This document shows, one piece after another, positions 1-7,173 of a stretch of DNA of 7,895 nucleotides. The position numbers were made by a program, and so were the translations under genes. The notes below the pieces were generated by a model. The model worked only from the letters and a program-made list of their open reading frames with translations. It made no database searches and was not told where the DNA came from. Where the stretch lies: positions 1-7,895 of the forward strand of contig PIVQ01000314.1 in assembly GCA_003354055.1 (NCBI GenBank), in the 5' to 3' direction. The stretch is from Desulfobacteraceae bacterium (GTDB lineage: Bacteria > Desulfobacterota > Desulfobacteria > Desulfobacterales > Desulfobacteraceae). Numbering within the stretch: position 1 is the stretch's first letter; every line of letters begins with the position of its first letter.

Positions 1-129
1 ACACACGAAGAGATCCAGGAACAATGGTATAACGATAATTACTGGACGTCCATAATAGATAAAGCTGATGAGATTGATGCCTTGATTGAAGACTTTAATA
101 AAAAGACAGGGCTTCTTGAGAAACTTTAG
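1..129 (+). CDS. C-terminal end of an unrecognised protein (partial)
   Basis: An open frame enters from the left edge and ends at a TAG at 127-129, leaving the last 42 residues. The visible tail is soluble and acidic. It has an aromatic patch (EQWYNDNYWTS) followed by a charged, probably helical segment with residues such as DKADEIDALIEDF and a short basic-hydrophobic end. There is no transmembrane segment and no motif that I can assign. It lies on the same strand as, and 28 bases before, the carbamate kinase gene, so it is probably co-transcribed and may be another purine or ureide enzyme. It does not look like the C-termini of YgeW, YgeX or YgeY as I remember them, so I do not name it. That it is coding is likely because the frame is open to the edge and codon use matches the neighbours; its function is unknown. 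Confidence 0.7.
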   Translation, partial: THEEIQEQWYNDNYWTSIIDKADEIDALIEDFNKKTGLLEKL

Positions 130-130
130 A

Positions 131-150
131 TACAATAGGCTACAATAGGG
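131..150 (+). repeat. 10-base tandem direct repeat before the carbamate kinase gene
   Basis: TACAATAGGC at 131-140 is followed directly by TACAATAGGG at 141-150, a perfect tandem pair apart from the last base. Each copy carries an AGG that could act as a ribosome-binding core. Only the second copy is at a usual distance from the ATG at 158. It fills most of the gap between the upstream stop codon and the kinase gene. Confidence 0.75.
147..150 (+). promoter_or_regulatory. Ribosome binding site of carbamate kinase
   Basis: AGGG at 147-150 lies 7 bases before the ATG at 158. An out-of-frame ATG at 151-153 is too close to it to be used. This supports the start at 158. Confidence 0.5.
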
Positions 151-157
151 ATGAGCC

Positions 158-1108
158 ATGAAAAAATTAGCCGTAATTGCCATTGGTGGAAATTCATTGA
201 TACGGGACAAACACCACTTAAAGGTTGAAGATCAGTATCGTGAAATAACAAAAACCGTTAAACATATTGTTGAGATTATTGAGGCGGGATTTGAAGTGGT
301 CATCACCCATGGCAATGGCCCCCAGGTGGGATTTGTCCTGAGACGATCCGAAATCGCCTATCAACATGAGGGGCTTCATTTTGTGCCGCTGCAAAGCTGT
401 GTGGCAAACACCCAGGGAGCCATCGGCTATCAGATCCAGCAGGCACTCGGCAATGAATTGAAAAACCGCAATATCTCAAAAAAGGCGGTTACGATTGTTA
501 CCCAGGTAAAAGTGTCCAAAACTGATCCGGGATTTGGTCATCCCACCAAACCCATCGGCACCTTTTATGATGACAAAAAAGCCGAAACAATTAAAAAAGA
601 TCACCCGGACTGGGAAATGGTATCGGATGCAGGCCGGGGGTATAGACGGGTTGTCGCATCACCCAAACCTCTTGAAATTGTTGAAATGGATATGATCCGG
701 CATCTTGTTGAAAATGATTTTAGCGTAATTGCAGCCGGTGGTGGCGGTATTCCCGTTGTGGAAAATCAGGACGGGAGCCTTGAAGGTGTCAGTGCCGTGG
801 TGGATAAAGACTTTGCCTCGGCATTGCTGGCCATAAATCTGAAAGCAGATCTATTGGTCATCTCCACAGGGGTTGACCGGGTATGCCTTAATTTTGGCAA
901 GGAAAACGAAAAAGCATTATCCAATATTACGGTAACTGAGGCAAAATTATATTTAAATGAGGGCCATTTTGAGGCTGGAAGCATGCTTCCTAAAATGCAG
1001 GCAATCTTGTGGTTCCTGGAAAATGGCGGGCAAAAAGCCATTGTTACAAGGCCGGATAACCTGAAAAGCGCCATTATTGGGAAGTGCGGAACCCATATTA
1101 CTAAATAG
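158..1108 (+). CDS. arcC: Carbamate kinase
   Basis: A cytoplasmic enzyme of the amino acid kinase family that catalyses carbamoyl phosphate + ADP <-> carbamate + ATP. At 316 residues it has the usual family length and appears complete. Visible motifs are the N-terminal phosphate loop GGN (10-12), THGNGPQVG (50-58), KPIGTFY (131-137), GRGYRRVVASPKP (159-171), the glycine loop AGGGGIPV (193-200), DKDFASALLA (216-225) containing the conserved nucleotide-site lysine, STGVDRV (236-242) and GSMLPKMQA (274-282). It resembles E. coli YqeA, the carbamate kinase of the purine/hydantoin locus, throughout. No arginine deiminase gene is seen. The following hydantoinase and xanthine dehydrogenase genes suggest that it harvests ATP from carbamoyl phosphate made during ureide breakdown rather than from arginine; that role is inferred from context. 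The start is supported by AGGG 7 bases upstream and by the family N-terminus beginning just before GGN. Confidence 0.95.
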   Translation: MKKLAVIAIGGNSLIRDKHHLKVEDQYREITKTVKHIVEIIEAGFEVVITHGNGPQVGFVLRRSEIAYQHEGLHFVPLQSCVANTQGAIGYQIQQALGNELKNRNISKKAVTIVTQVKVSKTDPGFGHPTKPIGTFYDDKKAETIKKDHPDWEMVSDAGRGYRRVVASPKPLEIVEMDMIRHLVENDFSVIAAGGGGIPVVENQDGSLEGVSAVVDKDFASALLAINLKADLLVISTGVDRVCLNFGKENEKALSNITVTEAKLYLNEGHFEAGSMLPKMQAILWFLENGGQKAIVTRPDNLKSAIIGKCGTHITK

Positions 1109-1137
1109 AACTTAAACTCTGGGGAAACCAGGCGAGA

Positions 1138-2550
1138 ATGACAGCACCAGATTCCAAAAAAGTATTGATAAAAAACGGTACCATTGTGACACCGGATGAA
1201 ATCATAACCGGGGATCTTCTGGTGATTGGCGAAACCATTGCCAAAATCGGCGGGACAATCTTTGAGCCCGACGCTCAAAACATAGAAGCCCGGGGAAAAT
1301 ATGTACTTCCCGGCGGCATTGACGTGCATACCCATTTTAATCTTGATATCGGCATTGCCGTTGCCCAGGATGATTTTTACACCGGAACCGTGGCTGCGGC
1401 CATGGGGGGAACGACCACCGTCATTGACCACCCGGGCTTCGGTCCTGAAGGCTGTTCAATATTCCATCAGATCAAAAAGTACCATGGATATGCAAAAGAC
1501 AACGCAGTTATTGATTATTCATTTCATGGCGTTCTCCAGCATATAGATGATCAAGTGCTGGAAGAAATCCCCCGACTCGCCGACCAGGGCATCACCAGCA
1601 TGAAGGTCTATATGACCTATGATTACATGTTCACCGATGAGATGCTGCTCAAAATTTTTAAGGCGGCAAAAAAAAGCCACATGCTGATTGCGGTGCATGC
1701 AGAAGATGACGCCCTGATCCGGGATCTTAGAAAAAAGTATATATCCCAGGGGAAAAAAGAGGCGGTTTACCATGCCGCAAGCCGCCCTGCAATTGCCGAG
1801 GCCGCTGCCGTAAAAAAAGTTATTGATCTTGCCCGCAAAGCCGGCAATGTACCGGTTTATATTGTCCATCTTTCCACAAAACAGGGACTTTCAATTATAA
1901 AACAAGCCCAAGAATCCGGGCAAAATATTATTGCGGAAACCTGTCCTCAATACCTTTTACTTGATGAGACTCTATACTCCCTTCCAAATGATGAAGGTCT
2001 CAAGTATGTGATGAGTCCCCCCTTGCGGCAAAAAGAGGACCAGGCGGCGTTATGGGAAGGACTTGCCGGTCAGGTCATCGATGTCGTCGCCACGGATCAT
2101 TGCCCCTTTGACTTTAAATTGAAAAAACAATTGGCATCAGACGACTTTTCAAAATGCCCGGGCGGTGTTGCCGGGGTTGAAGCCAGAATCCCGCTGCTTT
2201 ATTCCGAAGGGGTTAGACAAAATAAACTTAGCCTTCAAAAGTTTGTAAAAGTGACCGCCGAGAATCCGGCAAAAATTATGGGACTTTATCCGAAAAAAGG
2301 GGTGATTGCCATAGGATCGGATGCTGATATCATTATTCTGGATCCTGAAAAAAACATCACAATTTCAAAAGAAACACTCCATGAAAACGTTGATTATTCG
2401 CCCTATGAAGGATTTGATGTTTTTGGCTGGCCCTGCATGACCATGGTGCGGGGAGAGATTAAAGTCCTGGATGGCGTCTTTATTGGAAAAAAAGGATCGG
2501 GGAAATTTATTAAACGGAAAAAATTACAGGCAAACCGGATCAACGGATAG
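1138..2550 (+). CDS. hyuA: Dihydropyrimidinase / D-phenylhydantoinase (HyuA type)
   Basis: A cytoplasmic metal-dependent cyclic amidohydrolase that hydrolyses the ring amide of hydantoins or dihydropyrimidines to N-carbamoyl amino acids. At 470 residues it is full length. The binuclear metal site is intact: H64 and H66 in DVHTHF (62-67), the carbamylated lysine K156 in SMKVYMTY (154-161), H187 in VHAED (186-190), H244 in VHLST (243-247) and D320 in ATDHCPF (318-324). The C-terminal small domain includes GSDADIIILDP (393-403) and DYSPYEGF (419-426). It closely resembles E. coli HyuA, for example FNLDIGIA..DDFYTGT (67-84) and the PGGVAGVE segment (341-348). It starts 29 bases after the kinase gene. 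The start has only a weak binding site (AGGCGAG at 1130-1136, or TGGGGA at 1120-1125), but no better start is seen. The natural substrate is uncertain; allantoinase is less likely because the match is to HyuA. Confidence 0.93.
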   Translation: MTAPDSKKVLIKNGTIVTPDEIITGDLLVIGETIAKIGGTIFEPDAQNIEARGKYVLPGGIDVHTHFNLDIGIAVAQDDFYTGTVAAAMGGTTTVIDHPGFGPEGCSIFHQIKKYHGYAKDNAVIDYSFHGVLQHIDDQVLEEIPRLADQGITSMKVYMTYDYMFTDEMLLKIFKAAKKSHMLIAVHAEDDALIRDLRKKYISQGKKEAVYHAASRPAIAEAAAVKKVIDLARKAGNVPVYIVHLSTKQGLSIIKQAQESGQNIIAETCPQYLLLDETLYSLPNDEGLKYVMSPPLRQKEDQAALWEGLAGQVIDVVATDHCPFDFKLKKQLASDDFSKCPGGVAGVEARIPLLYSEGVRQNKLSLQKFVKVTAENPAKIMGLYPKKGVIAIGSDADIIILDPEKNITISKETLHENVDYSPYEGFDVFGWPCMTMVRGEIKVLDGVFIGKKGSGKFIKRKKLQANRING

Positions 2551-2554
2551 AAGG
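2551..2554 (+). promoter_or_regulatory. Ribosome binding site choosing the ATG at 2564
   Basis: AAGG at 2551-2554 directly follows the hyuA stop codon. It lies 9 bases before the ATG at 2564 but only 3 bases before a possible TTG start at 2558. This favours the ATG, giving a protein beginning MEENILLKN. Confidence 0.5.
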
Positions 2555-2563
2555 TAATTGCAT

Positions 2564-4009
2564 ATGGAAGAAAATATTCTGCTAAAAAACTGTTTCTATA
2601 TCTGGCCGGGGCCTGATGATCCTCCTTATGAGCAAACGGATATTTTAATCAAAGGGAACAGGATCGAACAGATCGGGAAAAACCTTGGAGATCCGTCGGC
2701 CCTCCCACCGGCCCTCCCGCCTGACACCCAGCCTGGCAAAACCAGCGATAAGACGATGCCGGGCACCCGGGTTATAGACTGTTCCGATCATGTGGTGATG
2801 CCGGGCCTTGTTAATACCCATCATCACTTTTATCAGACGTTAACCCGGAATATCCCGGCAGTTCAGAATGCCAAACTTTTTGACTGGCTTGTCTATCTGT
2901 ATGAAATCTGGAAGTATATTGATGAAGAAGCCATTTTTTATTCATCACTTCTTGCCATGGGAGAATTACTTAAAACAGGGTGTACGCTTTCAACAGATCA
3001 CCATTACCTCTATCCCAGGCAAATCGACTGCGACATCATGGCGACCCAGTTCAAAGCCGCCGAAACTTTAGGCATGCGGTTTTCACCCACACGGGGTTCC
3101 ATGTCACTGAGCAAAAAGGACGGCGGACTTCCCCCGGATTCAGTCGTTCAAACCCACGAGGAAATTTTAAGGGATAGCGAACGAGTGATCCAAAAGTTCC
3201 ATAGTGATGCAGAACTGTCCATGAAAAAAATTATCCTGGCGCCGTGCAGCCCGTTTTCCGTTACAAAAGAACTTATGAAAGAAACCGTTGCTCTTGCCAG
3301 ACGCCATGGGGTTAGACTTCATACACATCTTGCTGAAACTTCCGATGAAAATGAGTATTGCCTTAACACTTACCGAAAAAGGCCCCTTGAATTAATGGCG
3401 GATTGCAATTTTATCGGGGATGATGTGTCTTATGCCCACGGCATTTTTTTTAATGATGAGGAACTAAAACTAATACAAGCGACAGGAACTCATATTGCCC
3501 ATTGCCCCACCTCAAACATGAGGCTTGGTTCCGGGATTTGTAGAGCGGTTGAGATGCGTGATAAAGGAATCAATGTGGGATTAGGAGTTGACGGATCTGC
3601 ATCAAACGATTCATCGGATATGCTGGGAGAAGTCAGAAACACACTGTTGCTCCAGCGCGTTAAGTACGGGGCATCGTCAATCAATGTAACCGATGTGCTG
3701 AAAATGGGGACTCGAAACGGTGCCAGATTGTTGAATTTTGATAAGGTGGGTGAAATAAAACCGGGATATGCAGCAGACCTTGCAATTTTCAATGTCAAGC
3801 GCATGGAATATGCAGGTGCTTTATCCGATCCTGTTGCCGCATTGGTTTTCTCAGGGTTCAATCATGCCACGGACTATACCATTGTTAACGGGAGAGTTGT
3901 CGTTGATCATGGCAAGCTGACCTACTTTGATGAAAATAAAATTTTTGACAAGGCTGATGCATTGTCAAAAAAGATAATAAGGAGACATTCTGGCCATGGC
4001 AGTCGGTAA
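2564..4009 (+). CDS. 8-oxoguanine deaminase-like amidohydrolase (SsnA/TrzN group)
   Basis: A cytoplasmic mononuclear-metal amidohydrolase of 481 residues. The best match from memory is Pseudomonas-type 8-oxoguanine deaminase, which hydrolyses 8-oxoguanine to urate and ammonia; such proteins are often labelled hydroxydechloroatrazine ethylaminohydrolase. Metal and active-site motifs are intact: HxH at H86/H88 in NTHHHFYQTLTR (84-95), HTHLAE with H253, H255 and E258, H292 in YAHGIFF, AHCPTSNMRL (312-321) and D343 in GVDGSASND. Other family landmarks are APCSPFSV (226-233) and LKPGYAADL-like IKPGYAADL (398-406). E. coli SsnA is a more distant relative. An alternative TTG start at 2558 would add two residues. 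The 3' end overlaps xdhA by 14 bases, suggesting translational coupling and a product that feeds xanthine dehydrogenase chemistry. Unusual: an extra proline-rich stretch near residues 43-67, containing a duplicated ALPP. Guanine or another aminopurine remains possible as substrate. Confidence 0.85.
   Translation: MEENILLKNCFYIWPGPDDPPYEQTDILIKGNRIEQIGKNLGDPSALPPALPPDTQPGKTSDKTMPGTRVIDCSDHVVMPGLVNTHHHFYQTLTRNIPAVQNAKLFDWLVYLYEIWKYIDEEAIFYSSLLAMGELLKTGCTLSTDHHYLYPRQIDCDIMATQFKAAETLGMRFSPTRGSMSLSKKDGGLPPDSVVQTHEEILRDSERVIQKFHSDAELSMKKIILAPCSPFSVTKELMKETVALARRHGVRLHTHLAETSDENEYCLNTYRKRPLELMADCNFIGDDVSYAHGIFFNDEELKLIQATGTHIAHCPTSNMRLGSGICRAVEMRDKGINVGLGVDGSASNDSSDMLGEVRNTLLLQRVKYGASSINVTDVLKMGTRNGARLLNFDKVGEIKPGYAADLAIFNVKRMEYAGALSDPVAALVFSGFNHATDYTIVNGRVVVDHGKLTYFDENKIFDKADALSKKIIRRHSGHGSR
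2697..2720 (+). repeat. 12-base tandem repeat coding ALPP-ALPP
   Basis: Two adjacent 12-base units, 2697-2708 and 2709-2720, each reading CGGCCCTCCCRC, differ only at one base (A2707 versus G2719). They encode the consecutive ALPP ALPP residues of the deaminase. The unit is in frame and more GC-rich than its surroundings, consistent with a recent local duplication inside a loop. Confidence 0.85.
3978..3984 (+). promoter_or_regulatory. Ribosome binding site of xdhA
   Basis: TAAGGAG at 3978-3984 is a strong Shine-Dalgarno match inside the end of the deaminase gene, 11 bases before the ATG at 3996. It supports that start despite the 14-base overlap with the upstream gene. Confidence 0.65.
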
Positions 4010-6305
4010 ATCAGTAAACCGGATTGATGCAATCGCCAAAGTCACGGGACGGGCAGAGTATACAGAGGATATTTACAGACCTGATATGCTTGTTGCCAAA
4101 TACTTTAGAAGCAGTATTGCCCATGGCAGGGTGCAAGAGATTCATGTGGAAAATGCGCGTAATCTAAACGGTGTAGAAGCTGTTTTCACATACGAAGATG
4201 TCCCTGAAAATAAGTTTGCCACAGCAGGTCATCCCTTTTCCCTGGACCCCGGACATGAAGATGTGAAGGACCGACTGATTCTGACACGGGATATCCGTTT
4301 CATGGGAGATGAAATCGCCATTGTGGTGGCCCATGATGAAATTATCGCCAATCATGCCCTAAAGCTTATTGAGGTCACCTATGAGGAATATAAGCCTCTT
4401 ATCCATCCTACGGATATCTTAAAAAAAGATGCCCGGCAAATTCATGTAGGGTCTTCAAATGTGGTGGGAGAACACGAATATTCCATAGGCTCCGATGTGG
4501 ATATTGCCATGGAAGAGGCGGATGATGTGATTGAAGGCGAATTTAAGACCGCCATGGTTCAGCATTGCCACATTGAAAACCATATTTCCCACGCCTACAT
4601 GGATGATCTTGACAGAATTGTTATTGTTTCCTCCACCCAGATTCCCCACATTGCCAGAAGAATTGTGGGGGAAGCTCTGAATATGCCGTTAAGCAAAATT
4701 CGTGTGATCAAACCGTTTTTAGGGGGGGGATTCGGCAACAAGCAGGACGTTGTTCTTGAACCCATGGTTGCCTTTTTAACCCGTAAACTGGATGGCCGTG
4801 CAGTTCAGATAAATATGTCCCGTGAAGAAGGTATGACCGGTACAAGGAACCGTCATCCCTTTTACATTAAAACCCAAACAGGGGTTAAAAAAGACGGAAC
4901 CATCGTGGCTAGAAAGATGGATGCGATCTCCATCACCGGCGGATATGCTTCCCACGGTCATGCCATTGCCGCAGCCGGCGGCAGCAAGCAAAGTTCTTTA
5001 TACCCACGTGTACCGGCACAGTTTCATGCCAGAACCCTGTATGCTAACACTCCGGTAGCCGGGGCCATGAGAGCCTATGGATCTCCCCAGATCCTTTTTG
5101 CCCTTGAATGTGCAACGGAAGATGCAGCCAGGAAAATCAATATGGACCCGGTTGACTTCAGGCTTAAAAACATCGCCCGGGAAGGTGATACAAACCTTCT
5201 ATCCAACAATAAAATTCTTTCCTGCGGATTAGCCGAGTGCCTGATCAAAGGAAGAGAATTCATAGACTGGGATAAGAAAAAGAAAGCCTATGAAAAGTAT
5301 AAAACAGGACCGATTCGAAGGGGACTTGGGGTGGCCTGTTTAAGCTATGCTTCAGGAACCTATCCTGTCTGTGTTGAAATTGCCGGGACCAGAATTGCGC
5401 TGAACCAGGACGGCACGGTCCATGTAATGGTTGGGGCCACTGAAATCGGTCAGGGATCAGATACGGTTGTGGCGCAAATGGCGGCCGAAACATTAGGCCT
5501 TCCCTATGAACATGTGATGGTGGTTCAGGCCCAGGACACGGATGTATCTCCTTTTGACACCGGCGCTTATGCATCACGTCAGGCCTATGTCATCAGCAAT
5601 GCCGTTTTCATGACAGCGACTAAATTAAAGAAAAAAATACTGGATCATGCCGGGCTGATGCTTGGCAAACAGGCCTGTGATCTCGACATTGTCAGCGGCA
5701 ATATTGTCGATAGCAAAACAAATGAGAGTGTCATGGATATGAAAACTCTTGCCCTTGACTGTTTTTATCATAAAGAGCGCGGCGGGCAGCTCACGGCAGA
5801 AGTCTCTCACAAAACAACAACCAATGCCCCTGTTTTCGGTTGTACTTTTGTGGATATTGAGGTGGATATTCCACTGTGTAAAATCAAAATCAATAAGATC
5901 ATCAACGTTCATGATGCAGGTGTGATCCTGAATCCTGTTCAGGCGGCAGGACAGGTCCATGGCGGGGTTTTTATGGGAATTGGCGCAGCCCTGTCTGAAG
6001 AACTCATGGTTGATCCTTCTACCGGATATGTTTACAATAATAATCTTTTGGATTATAAGTTTCCCACATTCACGGACCTTCCCCAAATCCACCATGATTT
6101 TGTGGAAACATTTGAACCCACCTCCGGGTATGGGAATAAGTCCCTTGGAGAGCCGCCGGTTATATCGCCGCCGCCGGCCATAAGGAATGCCATATTAGAT
6201 GCAACCGGCGTTAGTATCAACTCCTTACCCATGTCACCCCATCAATTGTTTACCTCCTTTAAAAAGGCTAAGCTTATTGATTCAAAAGGAAACGCAAATG
6301 TTTGA
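3996..6305 (+). CDS. xdhA: Xanthine dehydrogenase, molybdenum-binding subunit XdhA
   Basis: The large catalytic subunit (769 residues) of a three-subunit xanthine dehydrogenase. It hydroxylates hypoxanthine and xanthine at the molybdenum-pterin centre and passes electrons to XdhC and XdhB. It is close to E. coli XdhA (752 residues) along its whole length. Landmarks are the N-terminal domain start RIDAIAKVTGRAEYTEDI (9-26), the molybdopterin loop GGGFGNKQD (243-251), the substrate-arginine segment AMRAYGSPQ (357-365, R359), GATEIGQGSDT (480-490), DTGAYASRQAYV (521-532) and the base-catalyst glutamate E719 in SLGEPP (716-721). No signal peptide is seen, so it is cytoplasmic. No in-frame TGA suggests selenocysteine. 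MRAYG carries Ala where E. coli has Gly (MRGYG). Glycines 243-245 are coded by a run of eight G. The gene overlaps both neighbours, and the order Mo-FAD-FeS equals E. coli xdhABC. The exact purine substrate and reaction direction are inferred. Confidence 0.95.
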   Translation: MAVGKSVNRIDAIAKVTGRAEYTEDIYRPDMLVAKYFRSSIAHGRVQEIHVENARNLNGVEAVFTYEDVPENKFATAGHPFSLDPGHEDVKDRLILTRDIRFMGDEIAIVVAHDEIIANHALKLIEVTYEEYKPLIHPTDILKKDARQIHVGSSNVVGEHEYSIGSDVDIAMEEADDVIEGEFKTAMVQHCHIENHISHAYMDDLDRIVIVSSTQIPHIARRIVGEALNMPLSKIRVIKPFLGGGFGNKQDVVLEPMVAFLTRKLDGRAVQINMSREEGMTGTRNRHPFYIKTQTGVKKDGTIVARKMDAISITGGYASHGHAIAAAGGSKQSSLYPRVPAQFHARTLYANTPVAGAMRAYGSPQILFALECATEDAARKINMDPVDFRLKNIAREGDTNLLSNNKILSCGLAECLIKGREFIDWDKKKKAYEKYKTGPIRRGLGVACLSYASGTYPVCVEIAGTRIALNQDGTVHVMVGATEIGQGSDTVVAQMAAETLGLPYEHVMVVQAQDTDVSPFDTGAYASRQAYVISNAVFMTATKLKKKILDHAGLMLGKQACDLDIVSGNIVDSKTNESVMDMKTLALDCFYHKERGGQLTAEVSHKTTTNAPVFGCTFVDIEVDIPLCKIKINKIINVHDAGVILNPVQAAGQVHGGVFMGIGAALSEELMVDPSTGYVYNNNLLDYKFPTFTDLPQIHHDFVETFEPTSGYGNKSLGEPPVISPPPAIRNAILDATGVSINSLPMSPHQLFTSFKKAKLIDSKGNANV
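6284..6291 (+). promoter_or_regulatory. Ribosome binding site choosing the xdhB start at 6298
   Basis: The AAAAGGAA stretch (core AAGGA at 6286-6290) lies 7 bases before the ATG at 6298. An in-frame ATG at 6199 would add 33 residues unlike any family N-terminus and lie deep inside xdhA, so 6298 is preferred. Confidence 0.65.
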
Positions 6306-7173
6306 TTTGAAAACGCATATCAAAGCCGATTCCGTTGATGAGGCAATTGCGCTTCTCATGGAGAATCCAAATGCCAGGCTTGTCGCCGGTGGTACAGACG
6401 TATTGATCAAACTTCGAGAAGGAAAGAAGGAATTTTCAGAACTCGTTGATATCCATGGTCTGAAAGAACTTAATTTCATTCGTAAAGATGACAAAAAAAA
6501 TATCCTGATCGGTTCGGGTGCCGTGTTTACGGATATTATTCGCTCCCTTGTCATTATAAACCATATCCCCATGCTGTGCGAAGCCGCCCAAAGTGTCGGG
6601 GGACCGCAGATCAGGAATATTGCCACCATCGGCGGGAATATCTGTAATGGGGTCACCAGTGCGGACTCTGCTTCCAGCCTTTTTGCACTGAATGCTTCGG
6701 TTTTGATCAAAGGGGAGAACGGAACCCGGCAAATTCCCATTTCGAAATTTTACCAGGGGCCAGGTAAAGTGGATCTGAAAAGGGGTGAGGTTTTGATCGC
6801 AATAAAGATCACGCCTGAAAATTATGAAGAAAGTTTTGGACATTACTATAAATATGCGATGCGAAATGCCATGGATATTGCCACCATCGGATGTGCCGTC
6901 AGTCTGAAAACCCACAATCATAAACTTACGGATTACAGAATCGCCTACGGAGTTGCAGGACCGGTTCCTATTCGTTGTCCCAACACAGAAAGCGCTGTGA
7001 TAAACAAGACCATATCAAAGACGCTTTTAAATGAAATATCACAAACCATTGAAAGCGATGTAAGCCCGAGAACTTCCTGGCGGGCCTCAAGGGATTTTCG
7101 AATGAATATTATTAAAGAGCTTTCAAAACGAACGACAAAAGAGGCCTTGAAAAGAGCCGGGGAGAAAGTATAG
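6298..7173 (+). CDS. xdhB: Xanthine dehydrogenase, FAD-binding subunit XdhB
   Basis: The 291-residue flavin subunit, which takes electrons from the iron-sulfur clusters of XdhC and passes them to the final acceptor, usually NAD+. It belongs to the CODH/XDH medium FAD-binding family. Conserved FAD contacts are LVAGGTD (28-34) and QIRNIATIGGNICNG (104-118). Also visible are SADSAS (121-126), KYAMRNAMDIATIGCA (185-200) and the C-terminal PRTSWRASRDFR (257-268). Length and N-terminus (MFDLKTH) match E. coli XdhB (about 292 residues), which supports the start at 6298. It overlaps the end of xdhA by 8 bases, with a good ribosome binding site inside xdhA, and its stop codon touches the xdhC start. 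This arrangement favours balanced production of the subunits. No cysteine motif suggests an extra cluster in this subunit. The protein appears complete and normal. Confidence 0.95.
   Translation: MFDLKTHIKADSVDEAIALLMENPNARLVAGGTDVLIKLREGKKEFSELVDIHGLKELNFIRKDDKKNILIGSGAVFTDIIRSLVIINHIPMLCEAAQSVGGPQIRNIATIGGNICNGVTSADSASSLFALNASVLIKGENGTRQIPISKFYQGPGKVDLKRGEVLIAIKITPENYEESFGHYYKYAMRNAMDIATIGCAVSLKTHNHKLTDYRIAYGVAGPVPIRCPNTESAVINKTISKTLLNEISQTIESDVSPRTSWRASRDFRMNIIKELSKRTTKEALKRAGEKV

Noticed and set aside
1119..1131. Small hairpin CTGG-GGAAA-CCAG before hyuA
   Set aside because: A 4-bp stem is too short to distinguish from chance, although it lies near the hyuA ribosome binding region.
766..1431. 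A 221-codon open frame on the - strand
   Set aside because: It lies opposite the carbamate kinase and hydantoinase genes, which have complete motif sets. The translated product has no recognisable motif and spans two real genes, so it is a shadow.
5625..6095. A 156-codon open frame on the - strand inside xdhA
   Set aside because: It is entirely antisense to conserved XdhA coding sequence, has no ribosome binding site of note and no family resemblance.
6199..6297. N-terminal extension of xdhB from an in-frame ATG at 6199
   Set aside because: The 33 extra residues would overlap xdhA deeply and do not resemble XdhB; a good ribosome binding site stands before the ATG at 6298.
3996..6305. Selenocysteine-containing or selenium-dependent molybdenum hydroxylase
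   Set aside because: No in-frame TGA is present, the protein matches classical XdhA, and no selenium-hydroxylase maturation gene (YqeB/YqeC type) is in the window.
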